Of a stretch of 64,000 nucleotides of DNA, positions 11,540 to 24,358 are shown piece by piece (position 1 is the first letter of the stretch; each line of letters starts with the position of its first letter). The DNA is taken from assembly GCA_034769895.1 (NCBI GenBank), contig CM068372.1, forward strand, positions 382,001,910 through 382,065,909, written 5' to 3'. The position numbers and the translations under genes are program-made. This DNA is from Magicicada septendecula (taxonomy: Eukaryota; Arthropoda; Insecta; Hemiptera; Cicadidae). The notes beneath the pieces are model-generated. The model was given only the letters and a program-made list of their open reading frames with translations, had not been told where the DNA came from and made no database searches.

Positions 11540-12425
11540 CCAAGAATGATGACCAAGATGGGTGTTTTTCATGGAGTTGACCCCATACGAGGAACAGTTG
11601 ATGTAGATGGTACTGTTCTGGAGCAGGTCAGTAATATTGAATACCTGACCTGATCTGTAATGTGTCTTGAATTATAAAAAATGATGTTCTGAAGAAGCTG
11701 CAACAGGTCAACCATATGTGTGGGACCATCAAGAGACCTCTAAACCTCAACGAGTAAAGAAATACGCCTGAAGTTCTACAAGGTGATAGGCCTCCATATA
11801 CTTCTGTACGGGTCTGAGCATGTCCGACTGTAGTAGAAGGCCGGAATATTAAACGAGGCAACATTGCGTCTGAGACCTATAAGCATAGTGTAACAAAATA
11901 GCTAAAGTGAACATGTTATATTTTAATTTAATTTCATAGCATTACTAAAATCATGAGTAGGCCTATTTATACCTAAATCTAAACTATAGGTGTGTGCGCA
12001 CTTAGTACTATACGTTTAAGTTGAAGAAATTAGTGAATTAGTGTTAGGCCTAATGAATTAATTTTGTTCGAATTATTGAATTCGTATCATATGAAAGAGT
12101 TAATTAGTTTATTTCGTAAGTAATAAACAACATAACAGTATTTTACATAATAAACTTTTAATTTGCAAAAAATGAAGAATTATAAAACTGGTGTTAACCG
12201 GCAATTAAAAATGACGTGATTTGATTATTGAAATACATAAATTAAGAAATCGTCTAGTCGGCCTCAACTATCAGCTGGTTCCAGTGTTGCCACGTTTAAT
12301 ATTCCGGCCTTCTACTACAGTCGGACATGGACTGAGAATTGGACTTTAACGGTGCCAGAAAAGTGTAACACGCGACTAGCAAAAGATCAACAGTGATAAA
12401 GCAGAATGACAAAGACGGGGGCAGC
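11540..12425 (+). mobile_element. LINE RT fragment split by a MITE
   Basis: The left part (11540-11818) shows 'VDGTVLEQVSNIEYL', 'VNHMCGTIKRPLN' and ends at 'LLYGSE'. The right part resumes after 12330 with 'ENWTLT'. The break is the MITE at 11819-12329. Same RT family as 10435-11140, opposite strand. Confidence 0.75.
11819..12329. mobile_element. MITE inserted in a LINE
   Basis: Terminal inverted repeats of about 40 bp start CATGTCCGACTG and end CAGTCGGACATG. Flanks GGTCTGAG and GGACTGAG suggest a 7-8 bp target duplication, as hAT elements leave. The interior is AT-rich and non-coding, with TAGGCCTA octamers. The host LINE frame continues across the insertion. Confidence 0.85.
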
Positions 12426-12514
12426 GTGTACAGTGTAAACATTAAAAATTTGTTTTTCACACGGAAGCACTGGCAGACGGGGTTCGGTCTATCGTTCTAT
12501 TTGATCTTCAATCT

Positions 12515-13130
12515 TAATTTTCTTCTTCTCCTCTTCGAGGATTAGGTTATATAAACCTGTTCCGATATATATCTCATCCTCGGACGACCCACGTCTCTTG
12601 TACCAGTGGCTTTATAGTTTAGTGCCGGTTTCAGCAATCGATCCTCTGTCATCCTTTGTAGATGATCCTATCATTGTCCTCTGTTAATTGCAGTAATTTC
12701 ATATATGTCCTTTACTTCGAATTCTGTTCTGATATCTTCATTCCTTATTTTATCCTTCCAATGTATAATTTACAGTATTTCGAAGAAACTGCATTTCAGC
12801 ACTCTGAATCTTGCCGCCTTCCTTTTTTGTCATGACCCACACCTCACTTACTTAAATCAATGTGGGTATTGCAATTGTTTTATAAAATTTAATCCTTGTG
12901 CTGTGTCCTGTTTTATTTCAAAGATTTCTATGAATCATACCTCAAATATTCCTAAATTTATTTATCTTCACCCTTACATCATATTCATATTCATAGCTTA
13001 CTGCACAGCCGATATATGTGAAACGGCTCGCTTGTTCTAAACCACTGTTGTTTAGAAGTATCTTAGTCCTCACTGGATATTTATCTATAAAGGCCATGGT
13101 TTTGGTCTTTCTTACTGAAATTGTCAGTGA
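12515..13130 (-). mobile_element. LINE RT C-terminal half, minus, second subfamily
   Basis: Minus-strand blocks: 'TKTMAFIDKYPVRTKILLNN', 'ASRFTYIGCAVSYEYEYD', 'INKF', 'IKFYKTIAIPTLI', then 'SAEMQFLRNT'. The 3' end carries a GAAGAGG-type simple repeat tail. The last 300 bases match 54635-54960. Stops present. Confidence 0.8.
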
Positions 13131-13199
13131 GTACAGTTAAGATTGTCAGTTACAATCTTAATTTTAATTGATACATTATAGCCTCCTTGCTGGAACCGG

Positions 13200-14180
13200 T
13201 AACTTAACGGCTATGAAATCAAATCTTATCAGTCATAATTAATTGTTTAACTTCACGCTTGTAGTTGGGCTTCTGACGCCAGTGGCGTATGCTGAATTGA
13301 AGAGTTGGGCTAGGTCAACCCCTGCACGTATGCTCTAAGAACACCTTATTAGGTCTACTAGTATGGACGCTACTTTCAAATCACGTGACACGTCTCGCGG
13401 CTACCAACGGACTAACCGTTCCTACTAAGTGACTAAAGTTAATACAACTTACGGAAACTGTGAAAGTTTACCAGCGTTTCCAACAACTTACATGAAAATA
13501 TTTCTTTTAATGGGCAAGTGCAACTAATTTTTGGTGCCCTTCGTATACATATCGAAGGTCCTGATCACCAAACAGCGCCGATAGTCGGTTATCGTAAAAT
13601 GATGACCGAAGGATAAAGTACAGAGGGGGGGGAGAAGAGAAACAACAAACGATTGGCAGGTGACGTCAGCCAGAATGAGACATACAGAGGATGAGAGAGA
13701 GAGACAGACAGACAGAGAAAGAAAGACAAATATTAAATGAGCCGACGTTTGCATGTCAGATGGGACCAGCAGCAGCTTTTTCCCGTCTTTTGATATCGCG
13801 TATATTTTTTACAGAATTACGGTTTTAACGAAGAGGGGAAGTCATCACAATTGTACACATGCATACTACGGGGCGTTTTATCCCTTAACTCCCGTAAAAA
13901 CGTTTTTAAATGTTTACATATTAAAACGAAAATCCAGAACGGTTCATTGTCTACAGGGAATGAATATGGGATTATCGTTGGTTTCCCCTTTATTTGTACG
14001 ATGGAAGCAGAGTACGGTAACGCGCGCGCCCACTTGCTCAAACGCGTCAGTACCATATTCGTTCCTCCCCCTGCCCATTCGGACGAATTAATTGACCAAA
14101 ACATTCTTCGTTTGTGTACAAGTGTCATGAGAGATGACTTCATTCTTGCGTCTCGCGAGTCTGTATGTGGACGTTTCTGA

Positions 14181-14215
<35 letters not shown>

Positions 14216-14540
14216 GCGGGTTACTCGATTTACAACAGAAAATCTAAAGACATGATAATACCGTGTTCATTCCTCATACGAGCGAGCGCGCTCACACACA
14301 TACATAAAATTAATCTGCATTAAAATGTACTGTAATTAGTAAATTAGTACTTACATTTGTAATTTGTATCTAATGTTTATAATATTTTCTTCGGTTTATT
14401 TAATTGTAAGCAATACTGACGCCATATATAGGCTACACGTTTTTAAACACGAGGAGTGTTAAAATTTCAATAATAATCGATAATTTATTAAAGTAGTATA
14501 AAATATAAGAGTAGTCACTTACATATAATCATTATTTAAT
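13200..14540. other. Mostly unassigned, possible unique sequence
   Basis: Near 13281 there is an isolated hAT-like terminus (CAGTGGCGTATGCTG). The stretch 13750-14170 has three overlapping open frames on both strands (108-112 codons) but none resembles a known protein. A (GT)n tract lies at 14181-14214. Nothing else is resolved. Confidence 0.35.
14181..14214 (+). repeat. (GT)n microsatellite
   Basis: About 17 GT units. Confidence 0.95.
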
Positions 14541-14544
14541 AGTT

Positions 14545-15085
14545 TCCCTCCTTTTCAAAGCAGTGGAGACATCTGTCCGGTAGTTTCTGAAAGAGCCCGT
14601 ACCCGCTTTCTTTGATGATTTCTTAATTGGAACAATACTTTTTCCCTCCTGGAACTCCCCTATGGGGCGGATGGGAGAGAATATTTCACTTTAGTTTTCG
14701 AATTGTAACCGTCTTATGAGTGGGGATACGATAGGACGCGCGTTTTCCTGTAAGTAAGAAACAAAATCCTGGAGTTCCTACACTTACTTCCGATGGCTGT
14801 CTGGAGTAATACTCGGCGTTTATAGTCACTGTTTTGTTAGGAAATCAATGTATATGACGCCTCTCATATCCAAAAAAAAAAGGAAGACATAATTTTTCCT
14901 GCTGAAAAAAAAGCGGGTTTTCCTTTTTTTTCAGTTTTGGAGATGAAGGATGCCGCCGCAGCTGATGCTATCTTGGTTTCTGGGGTACAATGGTGTATCC
15001 AGGTTTCGACAGCCTCAAGTTTCATCAGTAGATTGTAAAAAGTCTCCTTTGGTTTCTTAGTTTTTCACAGCCGGCGGCGTAATTA
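14545..15085 (-). mobile_element. Mariner transposase catalytic-region relic
   Basis: Minus strand, in shifting frames: ETWIHHCTPETK (around the first catalytic Asp, here lost), 'SAGKIMSSFFWDMRGVIYIDF', QENARPIVSP (the second-Asp block with Asp replaced by Glu), 'SPIRPIGE' where SPDLAPSD would be, and a C-terminal 'IIKES.YG..QKLPD' block. The order is that of mariner D,D34D transposases. The many stops show an old dead copy. Confidence 0.7.
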
Positions 15086-15239
15086 CCAGAATTACTATAC
15101 GGGTTGTAAGACCGTGGTTTTCCATCTTCTTCCTGTCGAAATATGTTAACTCGAACAGTCAGTGTGATAAATCCTCACACTGAAGATGGCCTCCATAGGT
15201 GAGGCGGATGCGTACCTCATTTTTATATTATGCATACTA

Positions 15240-16155
15240 TTTTTTTTTTGTATCAACCATCTAAGAACCACATGCCAGTTTAAATTCTTTATTCTTTGTT
15301 CTTTTCTTTTTCTTCAATATTCTTTCATCTTTTCACTGTGTCTCTTCTTCCTGTCTTCAGACCACTTTGAACCTGCGTTTTTCTCTCTCCTACCCTGGAC
15401 TTCTTTCGTTTTTAATACTTTTGCCCGAAAAACTTCTCTTTCGATTGCTTCTTCTGCGTGGATAGTATTTTTTTCTAAACCCTTTTGGACTTCTTTAATC
15501 CAACATCATGTTGACTTCTTCCCCCACACATATTTGAAGATTTTCTTTGTTAACCTGTTGTCGTCCATTCTATATAAATGTCTTAAAAACAATAGTCTTC
15601 TTTTTCTCATTGTTTCTGTTATATTTTCTATACTTTAATATATTTCATCATTACTTTTTAATTTCCAACCTTCTGAAGTTTTTCTTTTCTTGGGCCTAAT
15701 ATTTTCCTATTAATTCGTCTTTCCAATATTTCTAGTTTGTATAAATTATAATTCAATACTAGACATTCACTTGCATATAGGCATTCTGGCTTCACTGCTG
15801 TACTTTAATGCCTTATTTTCGCATTTTGAGATATGGACTCTTTATTGTAAATATCTTTAGTTATACCATATGCTCTTTCCGTTTTATGAATCCTCTCTTC
15901 TATAGCAGATTTTTTTAAATAATTTTCTTGAATTATTTCCCCTGGATACTTACATTTTTTAACCCTGTCTCTTCGACCAATATTTTTTAGCAGGAATTTT
16001 TGGTGCATTTTTAATGTTCGTGAGAAATTTGTTTTTTTTCCTGCAGAAATTCTTAAGCCTGTTCTACTGGCTGTGTTCTCTAAAAAATTAACTTGTGTTA
16101 CTGCAGATGTCAGATGTTCAGAAAGTATAGCAAAGTCATCCGCGAATGCCAAACA
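15240..16155 (-). mobile_element. LINE RT with FADD box, minus
   Basis: The minus strand opens with MAFADDFAILSEHL, the RT palm motif with both catalytic Asp residues. It is followed by 'TGLRISAGKK', 'KKCKYPGEIIQENYLKK', 'AYGITKDIYNKE', 'KIRHYSTAVKPECLYASE' and, after 15640, a frameshifted 'RHLYRMDDNRLTKKIF' tail. This subfamily differs from the SETW-type copies. It is truncated 5' of the palm and frameshifted in the C-terminal third. Confidence 0.85.
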
Positions 16156-16159
16156 GTTT

Positions 16160-17090
16160 AATATATTACCTTTTTATATTATGCCTTTTTGGTTTTATAT
16201 GCATACATAATATATACATGCAGATACGTGTGTGTGACAGTAATACGAGATGTGTTAGGAAAAGACAGAACTATTTTTTGCAGAACGTCAACCTCCGCAT
16301 AAAGCGAGCTGTACAATTTAGTGCTGCTAGCGATAGGTTTTAACGCCGGAATACCGATTTCTCCCTGCCATCATGATCATCAGTCTTCGAGCTACACGCG
16401 CTGTAGTGGGCACGGGCAAACACCGTCCGGCGGATTTATGACGAAGTGAGAATGAAGATCTTAACACAACGCGTATATATAAAATTTTGTTGCCAACTTC
16501 CTAAAATCTTTACAGAGCTATTTCCATTGGATTCCAAATTTGTCATTACCAACTTTCATTGGTACGCAGTTGTTGACCGATTTCAAAGCGGGTCTCTTTC
16601 TGTCCGTCGTCAACAAACGGAGTAAGAATTTTTCAGTGATACGATATATTTAAATTTTCTATCAATATTTAATTTTACGATTTTATATGGATGCGCATTC
16701 CCTCAGAAAGTCTCGACATGTAAACGATGATTTACAATTACCAAATCACGAGCTTTTGATCTGCACCGACCATTGCTTTTGCCCTCTTAACAATTTTTTA
16801 AATAATCGTCCGGCTCACGCAGGCCTCTGCATAGGCCTATCCTTAATTCAAAACCAGAATCTCTCTGTAAAGTTTTATACGCATACGTTGTTCTTCGCGG
16901 TCTTTGTCACTAATCCGCCGGCCAGCATGCGCACGTCCCAACTCAGTCTGATATAGGGCAAAGACTAATGATGATAGTGGAACGGAATAAACGGCAGTTT
17001 GTTGTCAAAAACTATCGCTAGGCGCGCTCAAAGTCGCAGCTCGTTGTTTGTATTCAAAAAGTTCGGTCTTTTTTTGAACACACCTCGTAT
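16160..17090. other. Unassigned stretch
   Basis: No repeat or coding family recognised. 16687-16956 is an 89-codon plus-strand open frame without recognisable motifs. Confidence 0.3.
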
Positions 17091-17101
17091 GCACGCGCGC
17101 G

Positions 17102-17581
17102 CAGGGGTGCCCACAGGGGGGGATCATAGAGCAAGTTGCGCATTGAGAATTTTTGGGGGGGATTTTTCGGGTGCATTTTAAGGATTTTTGGGGGGGATTT
17201 TTTCAAGAATAACATTTTAAATCCAACATTGATGGAAATTTTTACCGTGTTTGTGCAACAAACTAAGCTATTAGTAAAAAACTAAAGCAATTGCATATCT
17301 TTATGATTGTTTTAACGAACTGGCGGCATAAATGTCTCTACCAGTACAACTAGTAGTAAATTTTGTTTTGGAATTTGGAAACCTGACCCTGGCAGCCTGC
17401 AGCAACATCCTGTCAATGAGTCAGAGGGTACGTGAATAATAAATCGTAAATGTAAAAATTGTGTGCGTGTGCTAAGCTTGTAGACCGGCGGGCAGTGGGG
17501 GGGACTTTTCAATTGTGGGGAGTGCTGAGACTTTGGGGGGGGGGATTTGCGCATTAGGCCTTGGGGGGATGGGCACCCCTG
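17102..17581. mobile_element. Non-autonomous hAT element rich in G-tracts
   Basis: Ends CAGGGGTGCCCA and TGGGCACCCCTG, flanked by CGCGCGCG (17094-17101) and CGCGCGTG (17582-17589), a near-perfect 8-bp target duplication. The 480-bp interior has no transposase and several runs of 6-10 G on the plus strand. Confidence 0.9.
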
Positions 17582-17780
17582 CGCGCGTGCGTGTGTGTGA
17601 AAATAATACCTAAACGAATGCATTTAGGCCTAATACTCATACAGAGTCAACATTTGTGTCTCCTAGAAAGAGCTATGTTTTCAGCAGGTGTGAACAGCGG
17701 CAAAAGGCCTCGTGGCTTTTCTACTTTTTCGCGCGCACGTTTAAACACTTAGTGGGTAAAAGAGGAAAAACGGAGTATCG

Positions 17781-17814
17781 AGGAGGAGGAGGAGGAGGAG
17801 GAGGAGGAGGAGGA
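17781..17814 (+). repeat. (GGA)n microsatellite
   Basis: About 11 AGG/GGA units. It produces poly-Gly and poly-Ser open frames that are not genes. Confidence 0.95.
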
Positions 17815-18180
17815 GTGTTCCATATTAAAAAGAACACCACAGTCGTCGAGGGGGAGGAGGTGCAAATAACAAACAGCGAACGGGGGGAGGGAGAGTCCGT
17901 CGTAACACAGTCGAATAAATGAACGATAAAGCAAAATATAATTCGATTAGCGGTGAATTTAACCGCTATTTTTGCTTAAAGTGAAATCATTTATCAAAGC
18001 ACTTTATTACGTACACCATGTTGGTGGGAGAGGGATACGAAGAATATGATAAAAGGACGGAATGAAGGATAAACAAGGCTACACGCGACTGTTTGTTTGC
18101 GGGCCGTTCGCGCTCTTGGCAATGGAAAACGTATTCCCCGCTTTTACACCTTATATTGTACCCGGCTACGATGTTAAATT

Positions 18181-18340
<160 letters not shown>

Positions 18341-18844
18341 TCATTTCTTTTTCAAAAAAGCAACGTTTCTGTGTCCAAATAAAGGAAAATAAAAGAAATT
18401 TCAACTTATCCGGTATTTTCTTTTTCTTCTTTTTTTTTTAGCGTAAACTCCTTGTTCTTGTTGGTGGTGAAAAAATAAGACGTTTAATCAGTCAGTGGCT
18501 TTGGAATTCGCTCGCGTACGCAGCAGCGGAGAGCTTTTCAACATTACGTTTCACGCCTGTTTTACCCTACATATAGGAGTTTCGTTTTGTCGCACTCGCA
18601 CTGGGTGTAGATTTTTTTTAGCCCGTTTAATTTCAGATTTAACTTAGTCTGTTATGTTATAAATTCTAGTATGAATAATTTTTTTTTATTGTAGTAGGTT
18701 GGGTTTTTATGAAGATTCAACAAGTTTATAATGGGGGATGATTCGTCAGGCTCATAATTTTTATTTATTTATTTTTTTTTGTAGAACGGATGATTAATTT
18801 TTATCAGCACCAACTACATCTAGGCTTGAATCCTGCTGCGGTAT

Positions 18845-19245
18845 TCATATTTATAAAATGCAAACTCCATTGGAGGTCAATCATTTTGAATGTCTAGGCT
18901 GTAATGTATCTTCCATTTCAAACAAAGATGTGGTAAAGAAGCTACACAAATTCAACCACAATATGTGTGGGACCATCAGGAAATGTTAAATAACGAGTGA
19001 AGAAACACGCGTGAAGTTCTACAAAGTGACGACCCTCCCCATACCTGGTTCTCTATGGATCTGAGAATTGGGTTTTAACGAAATCCAAGGTTTTGAAGCG
19101 GCCGAAATGAGATTTCTCAGGCACATGGCCGCATATACTCTACAAGATCGCAAAACAATAGATGTACACGGTAGGAACTGAATATTATGAGTATTCTCAA
19201 CAGGATTTCTCAGTATCTGTTAAAACGGTTTGGATCATCTTAAAT
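18845..19245 (+). mobile_element. LINE RT fragment
   Basis: Plus-strand blocks 'VNHFECLGCNVS', 'KFNHNMCGTIRKC', 'VKFYKVTTLPIPGSLW', then EAAEMRFLRHMAAYTLQDRK, in one family order with stops and small deletions. Close to the 10435-11140 subfamily. Confidence 0.8.
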
Positions 19246-19329
19246 GTTAATAATACTTATTAATAATAAGTACATATTATATAATAAATTATATTAATAT
19301 AAATAATAACATTAATAGATATAATATAA

Positions 19330-19685
19330 CTAATAAATTTTCACGGGAACATAACTCTTAAACTAAGCAAACTAATTAAAGATACAAACTTAAAAATACC
19401 CTATAACACAGATAATATTGTTTTTAATAAAATAAAACCTGAAACTAAATTCAACATTCATAATAAAAATGGAGTTTACAAAATCGAATGTCTAGATTGC
19501 AATAAATTTTATGTAGGCCGGACGAAGAAAAACTGTCCGAGAGATTCATTCAACATCGCAATGCGTTTGTTTATAAAACCTAATATCTACAAATATAATT
19601 TAGCCACGCATTGTTTAAACAATAAACATAAATTTCCAGACATTCAAAATCTCAAATTATTTAAGGATACAAAAAGTTAACAAAA
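19330..19685 (+). mobile_element. Penelope-like element GIY-YIG endonuclease end
   Basis: The plus strand gives GVYKIECLDCNKFYVGRTKK (19471-19530). This is the GIY-YIG signature with the linker Cys pair that Penelope-like retroelements carry at their C-terminus. A one-base frameshift precedes a decayed 'SERFIQHRNAF' block, and 'NLATHCLNNKHKF' follows, matching the usual 'FAqHl...H' segment. The upstream RT is not recognisable. A tandem duplication immediately downstream suits the terminal repeats of such elements. Confidence 0.8.
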
Positions 19686-19810
19686 TATAAATAAATAGTA
19701 TTAATGCTTTACATGTCTTATAAGTAGATTGTAGAAATAAATATTTATATATTTTATTTTTTTCAGGCATGACGTTAATCAAGTGTCGTTTTTCGTGGAC
19801 GTAAACGTAA

Positions 19811-20045
19811 GTAATTTTTAATATTTATGTCTGCATAAATATGTTTTGCCTCTTAAGCTTAAATGTATAAATAGAAGACTTTTCCAGTGTTTCGTCAAAG
19901 TACAAAAATATAGTTTACAAAAGTATTGTAATTTTTAATATTTATGTCTGCATAAATATGTTTTGCCTCTTAAGCTTAAAGTGTATAAATAGAAGACTTT
20001 TCCAGTGTTTCGTCAAAGTACAAAAATATAGTTTACAAAAGTATT
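19811..20045 (+). repeat. Tandem duplication of 117 bp
   Basis: Units 19811-19927 and 19928-20045 are identical except for one inserted base. Each contains a 9-bp stem palindrome (ATATTTATG-TCTG-CATAAATAT) and a TATAAATA. It may be the terminal repeat of the Penelope-like element just upstream. Confidence 0.95.
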
Positions 20046-20049
20046 TAGT

Positions 20050-21400
20050 GTGTTCTTTTATTCAGTTGAAGACTGTAAGATTGGTATCATCAGGACTGGC
20101 CACAAAAAGATAGAAAAAAAAAAAATATTGGTATTGTTCTCCATACAACAGAATGAAAATGACAGTATAAAAGGCTCGAAGTGTACACCAGAAACCCATA
20201 TAAATAATAATAAAAAGAGAGGAGATAATATCAATATAACCAGTGATATTTATACTAACTATGTAGGCCTATCTGTAAATAATTATTACTTGTCACTGAA
20301 GGGAACATTAATAATATACCTATAATGAACATGACCTATTGCAACAAAATGTAAGGATCATTAGTTGAAATAACAACAAAAATTAAAAAGGTCAAGATGA
20401 CAAAGCATATGGTAAATCTTACTAATTACTAGGAGGTTTAATTAGGAAGAAGAGGTTAAATTAATGACAAAGGAATTAGTTAAAAATAAGTATAAATAAT
20501 CAGATGCATAGCTGTACCAAAAAATCATGGGGTTTTAATGACCAAATACAATAAAACAGACATCTATTAATCAAAACTATGATGACCACAAGTTGATACG
20601 ATTATTTACAAGTATATGTGAAATGTTTTAAACTGTTAAGAAATGAGTAAAATGACTAGATAAGACAAAGCATGTAAACCAAATATTCAATAAAGATGTA
20701 GGTAGACAACCTAACCTAAGAACCTGGGAATTTGCACTTATAAATACCAAAATATATAGTAAAATGAATGCAAAACTGTGAAGGGTTATACCTAGAAGTA
20801 ACTAGATAACCTAAGGGTGATTCTAAGACAGATAGTACATCACCACAGTATTGTAATTATTATAATTAAGGTGAAACAACATAATGAAATGTGAGAAGGA
20901 ATGCAGAACTCACATGACACATAAAGAAACCATAGAAATACCAAGAATTAATACATGTAACTAGTCTTAAAACAACCAGTGATAATTAAACTAACTATTG
21001 GTCGAAATACCAACCAATAAATATCAAAGGAATAATTAATTAATAGTTTTTAATGAACATGGCCTGATACACCTGGATACAGGGTTCATAATGTATAAAT
21101 TAACAAACAAATAAGAATAAGTAGATGTACTAAACCATTGTAAAACTTACAAGAATCTCAAATGATGAATCAGAAATAAGATGTTTGTAATATAACAAGT
21201 GTAATAAGTAGAATTGAGTAGAAATAATAAGCTCCCTGCTTGTACAAGAACTCATGCAATTTAAGTGATAATATACAAGAAACAAGGCATGTCTTAAGTA
21301 AGAAAAGTTAACCAAACGTTGATAGAGTCAACTCAAATTGTGTATAAAATGTAATAAACCATTAACATACAACCAGTGTAATATAATTAGTTAAAACTAA
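20050..21400. other. AT-rich unassigned stretch
   Basis: Very AT-rich with scattered short recurring phrases ('aaccagtg', 'taaccaa'). No protein or terminal repeat recognised. May be the outer part of the LTR-like region that follows. Confidence 0.3.
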
Positions 21401-22805
21401 CTCATGATGATATAGGCCTCATGAAGCCTAGCCAAGTATTCTATATTTATGTCAAAATTATATGTTTATGTTGTTAAATTATCACAGCTAAGGACTTTGT
21501 GATAAGTATATTCAATTTATGTCACATCAAAATGTTAATATAATAGTGGTAAGAAAGATTTTAATCAAAATAATGTAATAGGGAATAAGTAAGAAAGACT
21601 ATCTTTGTTAATTGTAAACTGAATTATGTATTGTGGGATATCAAAATGTGGATCAAAACAAATGCCAGACCATGGTAATAATATATAAGCATTCATAAGT
21701 AGCATAAGGGATTAATGTCAATTATAAATTATTTTAATATATTTGTGTAAAAGGTTTGGCGTCACTTTTGAACTCTCGAACCCGAAGACCCACGCTTTAA
21801 ACAAAATTAAATAGTTTTAATAAAGCGGGGAGGATGCGTCCACACAGGAATGTCATCAATTTTGGCCAATCAGATCACCTGTAGCGAGATTTATGGGGCG
21901 AACGTTTTGGGAACAGCGAGCAGAGACGCGGAAATATTTGACAGTTCTTTACCAGATTCAAAGCTTTACAGTTGGACAGCTCCGCGCTAAGTTAAAGCGA
22001 GATTCACCCATAATGCAGTGCGGGTTTCAAATGTAAACATGGGGAGTTCTAACCTAATTACTCGAAGTTACTCAAAGTGTTATCAAGTGTTATGAATTAT
22101 AAAACAACGAAAGTTATTGAAGGTTTAACAGTGTATATCTAATTGCATAGTGTATAAGAAATTGCAATTAAGTGATTTGAGGAAAGTATAGTGACAGTTA
22201 ATTATACTTACTAGAATTATCAACCTATACGATAAATTAATATGATCTATTGAACCATATGAACTATTATGAACACTAAACTGACTCTGAACATTATTAA
22301 TATTGTAAATTTATTCATTGTTAGAAATATTTATTCACAAATCAAGGTTAATTGTGTATAACCTCGAAACCCAGTTTAGCCTCAACATTAGACGCCAGTC
22401 GTCTTGAGAACTTAACGATATTAGGATAAGATTTTCTATATTTAATGTAATCACTCTCCTATTATGAGAATTTATAGTAATAATTGACATCTTATAGTTC
22501 CGTATTTTGCAGTTTCAAAGAACCCATTGTTTAAAACGAACTTTGACGATTTTGTCGACCAACCATTTGTATACAATGTACAAACCCTGGGATACTAGCT
22601 TCAGAAAATGTAATGATTTATTGTAAAACAAAGATAACTGAATTGATTGTTTTTAATAAGGATTAAGGATCAGATAAAACGATAAATAAATCTCTTTTTC
22701 CAACATTAATGGAATATGTATTTATTTTCATTCTGTAAAAAGTTTTTTCGCAGTCGAACAGAGGTTATGTTTACGTCTGAGATCAGGTGGTAACACTCAT
22801 CACTG
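21400..22805 (+). mobile_element. Possible LTR with retroelement leader
   Basis: The right edge reads ACTCATCACTGGCGGCAG, i.e. a CA end followed one base later by a TGGCGGC primer-binding-like sequence. A polyadenylation signal AATAAA occurs near 22684 and a CCAAT-rich, GC-richer block at 21830-21990 could be the promoter. The left edge is not defined and no second LTR is present, so this is tentative. Confidence 0.3.
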
Positions 22806-23329
22806 GCGGCAGTGAAGCTATTCAAATGTTTTAAATTTTATTATCGACAATATTTTGTTAACATGTCATCACGAATGAAGAATCTCCGTTTAAATATAAT
22901 ATCAACATAATTCTTTTAACAAATAAACCAAATAATTCCGAAGCAACATTGAGTGATGTTATTCAATTAGGCCACCGTCAGATACAAGTAACTCATGACA
23001 GTGGTAGAATTTACTCATTTCATTCCTTTAGTAATGGCGTTCAATATACAAACTCATATAATAACAACGATAATATAACTTAACTAATTCTGACAACAAT
23101 CACACTACAGTTAAAGAAAAAGTTATTCAACATATTACCACCTATAATTTAATAAGGAATTAAAGGGTATAACTCCGGTATTTAACATATTTAACATATG
23201 ACACCACCAACGGGTGGCTTTTAACCAATCTAAAAGGGTATATCTCGTGTACTAATTTAATAATATGGACGACATATTTCGGCGATGGACAGCTAAACGT
23301 GACTCGGGAATATCACTTCACAGCTAAAT

Positions 23330-24035
23330 ATTCATTTGAATGCATTGCTTTATGCAGATGGTAAGGTAATGATACAGAAAACTGAAGACCAGTTACAGCT
23401 GGCGATATTTATTACGTTCAATAGCATCATACAAGACTATGGGCTACATATATCTGCTACAAATTCTAAAAAAGATGGCATTTCAGGGCAGGTATCCTAT
23501 AAGAACTAAGTCGTGAATAATCAGATTTTGGATCATGTTAGTCATTTTAATTACCTGGGTTGTAATATCTCATATGGAACTGAAACTGATTTGGATAGTA
23601 GGCCTAAGCTAACAAAATTTAGACGCATCTGTGGAACGATTCATAGGTACCTGAAAAATAAAACACGGAAGGTTACCCGAATGAAATTTTATAAAACTGT
23701 GGCAGACCCCACATTCCTGTATGCTAGTGAGACGTGGACTCTTTGTAAAAGGGACGTGAAGAGGCTTCAGGCAGCCGAAATGCAATTTCTAAGGGGACGC
23801 AAGCTTGTCCTCTCTTGGATCGGACAAGAAACGAGGATATTAGACGCGATTTAAACATTGTATCATTGCACCAGAAGACTGAAGACTACAGAAGGAGATG
23901 TTGTGAACACTTGAATCGCGTGCCTGATATCTGTCTACCTGTGGCTGCCTTGGTTTATCAGCCTACTGGGAAGAGAGATGTCGGTAGAGACCGAGGAGGA
24001 GATAGGTTCCAGAACAGGTCTCCTTGGAGTGGTGA
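23330..24035 (+). mobile_element. Best-preserved LINE RT copy
   Basis: Begins at LNALLYADGK (YADD box with the second Asp changed to Gly) near 23338-23368. Then, mostly in one frame from 23513: NNQILDHVSHFNYLGCNIS, 'KFRRICGTIHRYLKNKTRK', 'MKFYKTVADPTFLYASETW' and 'RLQAAEMQFLRG'. After a frameshift come the tail blocks 'EDYRRRCCEHLNRVPD' and 'QPTGKRDVGRDR'. It ends in GTGATGATGATTAATAAAAA, a short GAT-type tail. The palm mutation, frameshift and 5' truncation make it inactive. Confidence 0.9.
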
Positions 24036-24358
24036 TGATGATTAATAAAAAATTAATAAAAAATATATTGTAATATTGTTATATTGTGGAATTGTATTAT
24101 TTCGTTAATACTGTATTGTAGTTCTTTATATTATTGTATTATCTTATATTTCCTTAATGCAGCTTGCTGTATTTGTGTTTTTAATTTTAATAATCTTTCT
24201 TTTTGTATACCAAGAATTTATTTGATTTGTTATTTATGTTTGTGTGAAGCGGCAAGGGGTCTTAGTTATGTTTACGTATATGTGAGAGAAGCTCCAACGC
24301 TATCGTGTTTCTATATTGGGGTCCTCTGTTTTGTTTCATTACTCTATAGTGTTGTTGT

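Noticed and set aside
13753-14180. Protein-coding gene from three overlapping 108-112 codon frames
   Set aside because: Frames overlap on both strands, show no family motifs and have no splice or codon evidence. Kept only as unassigned sequence.
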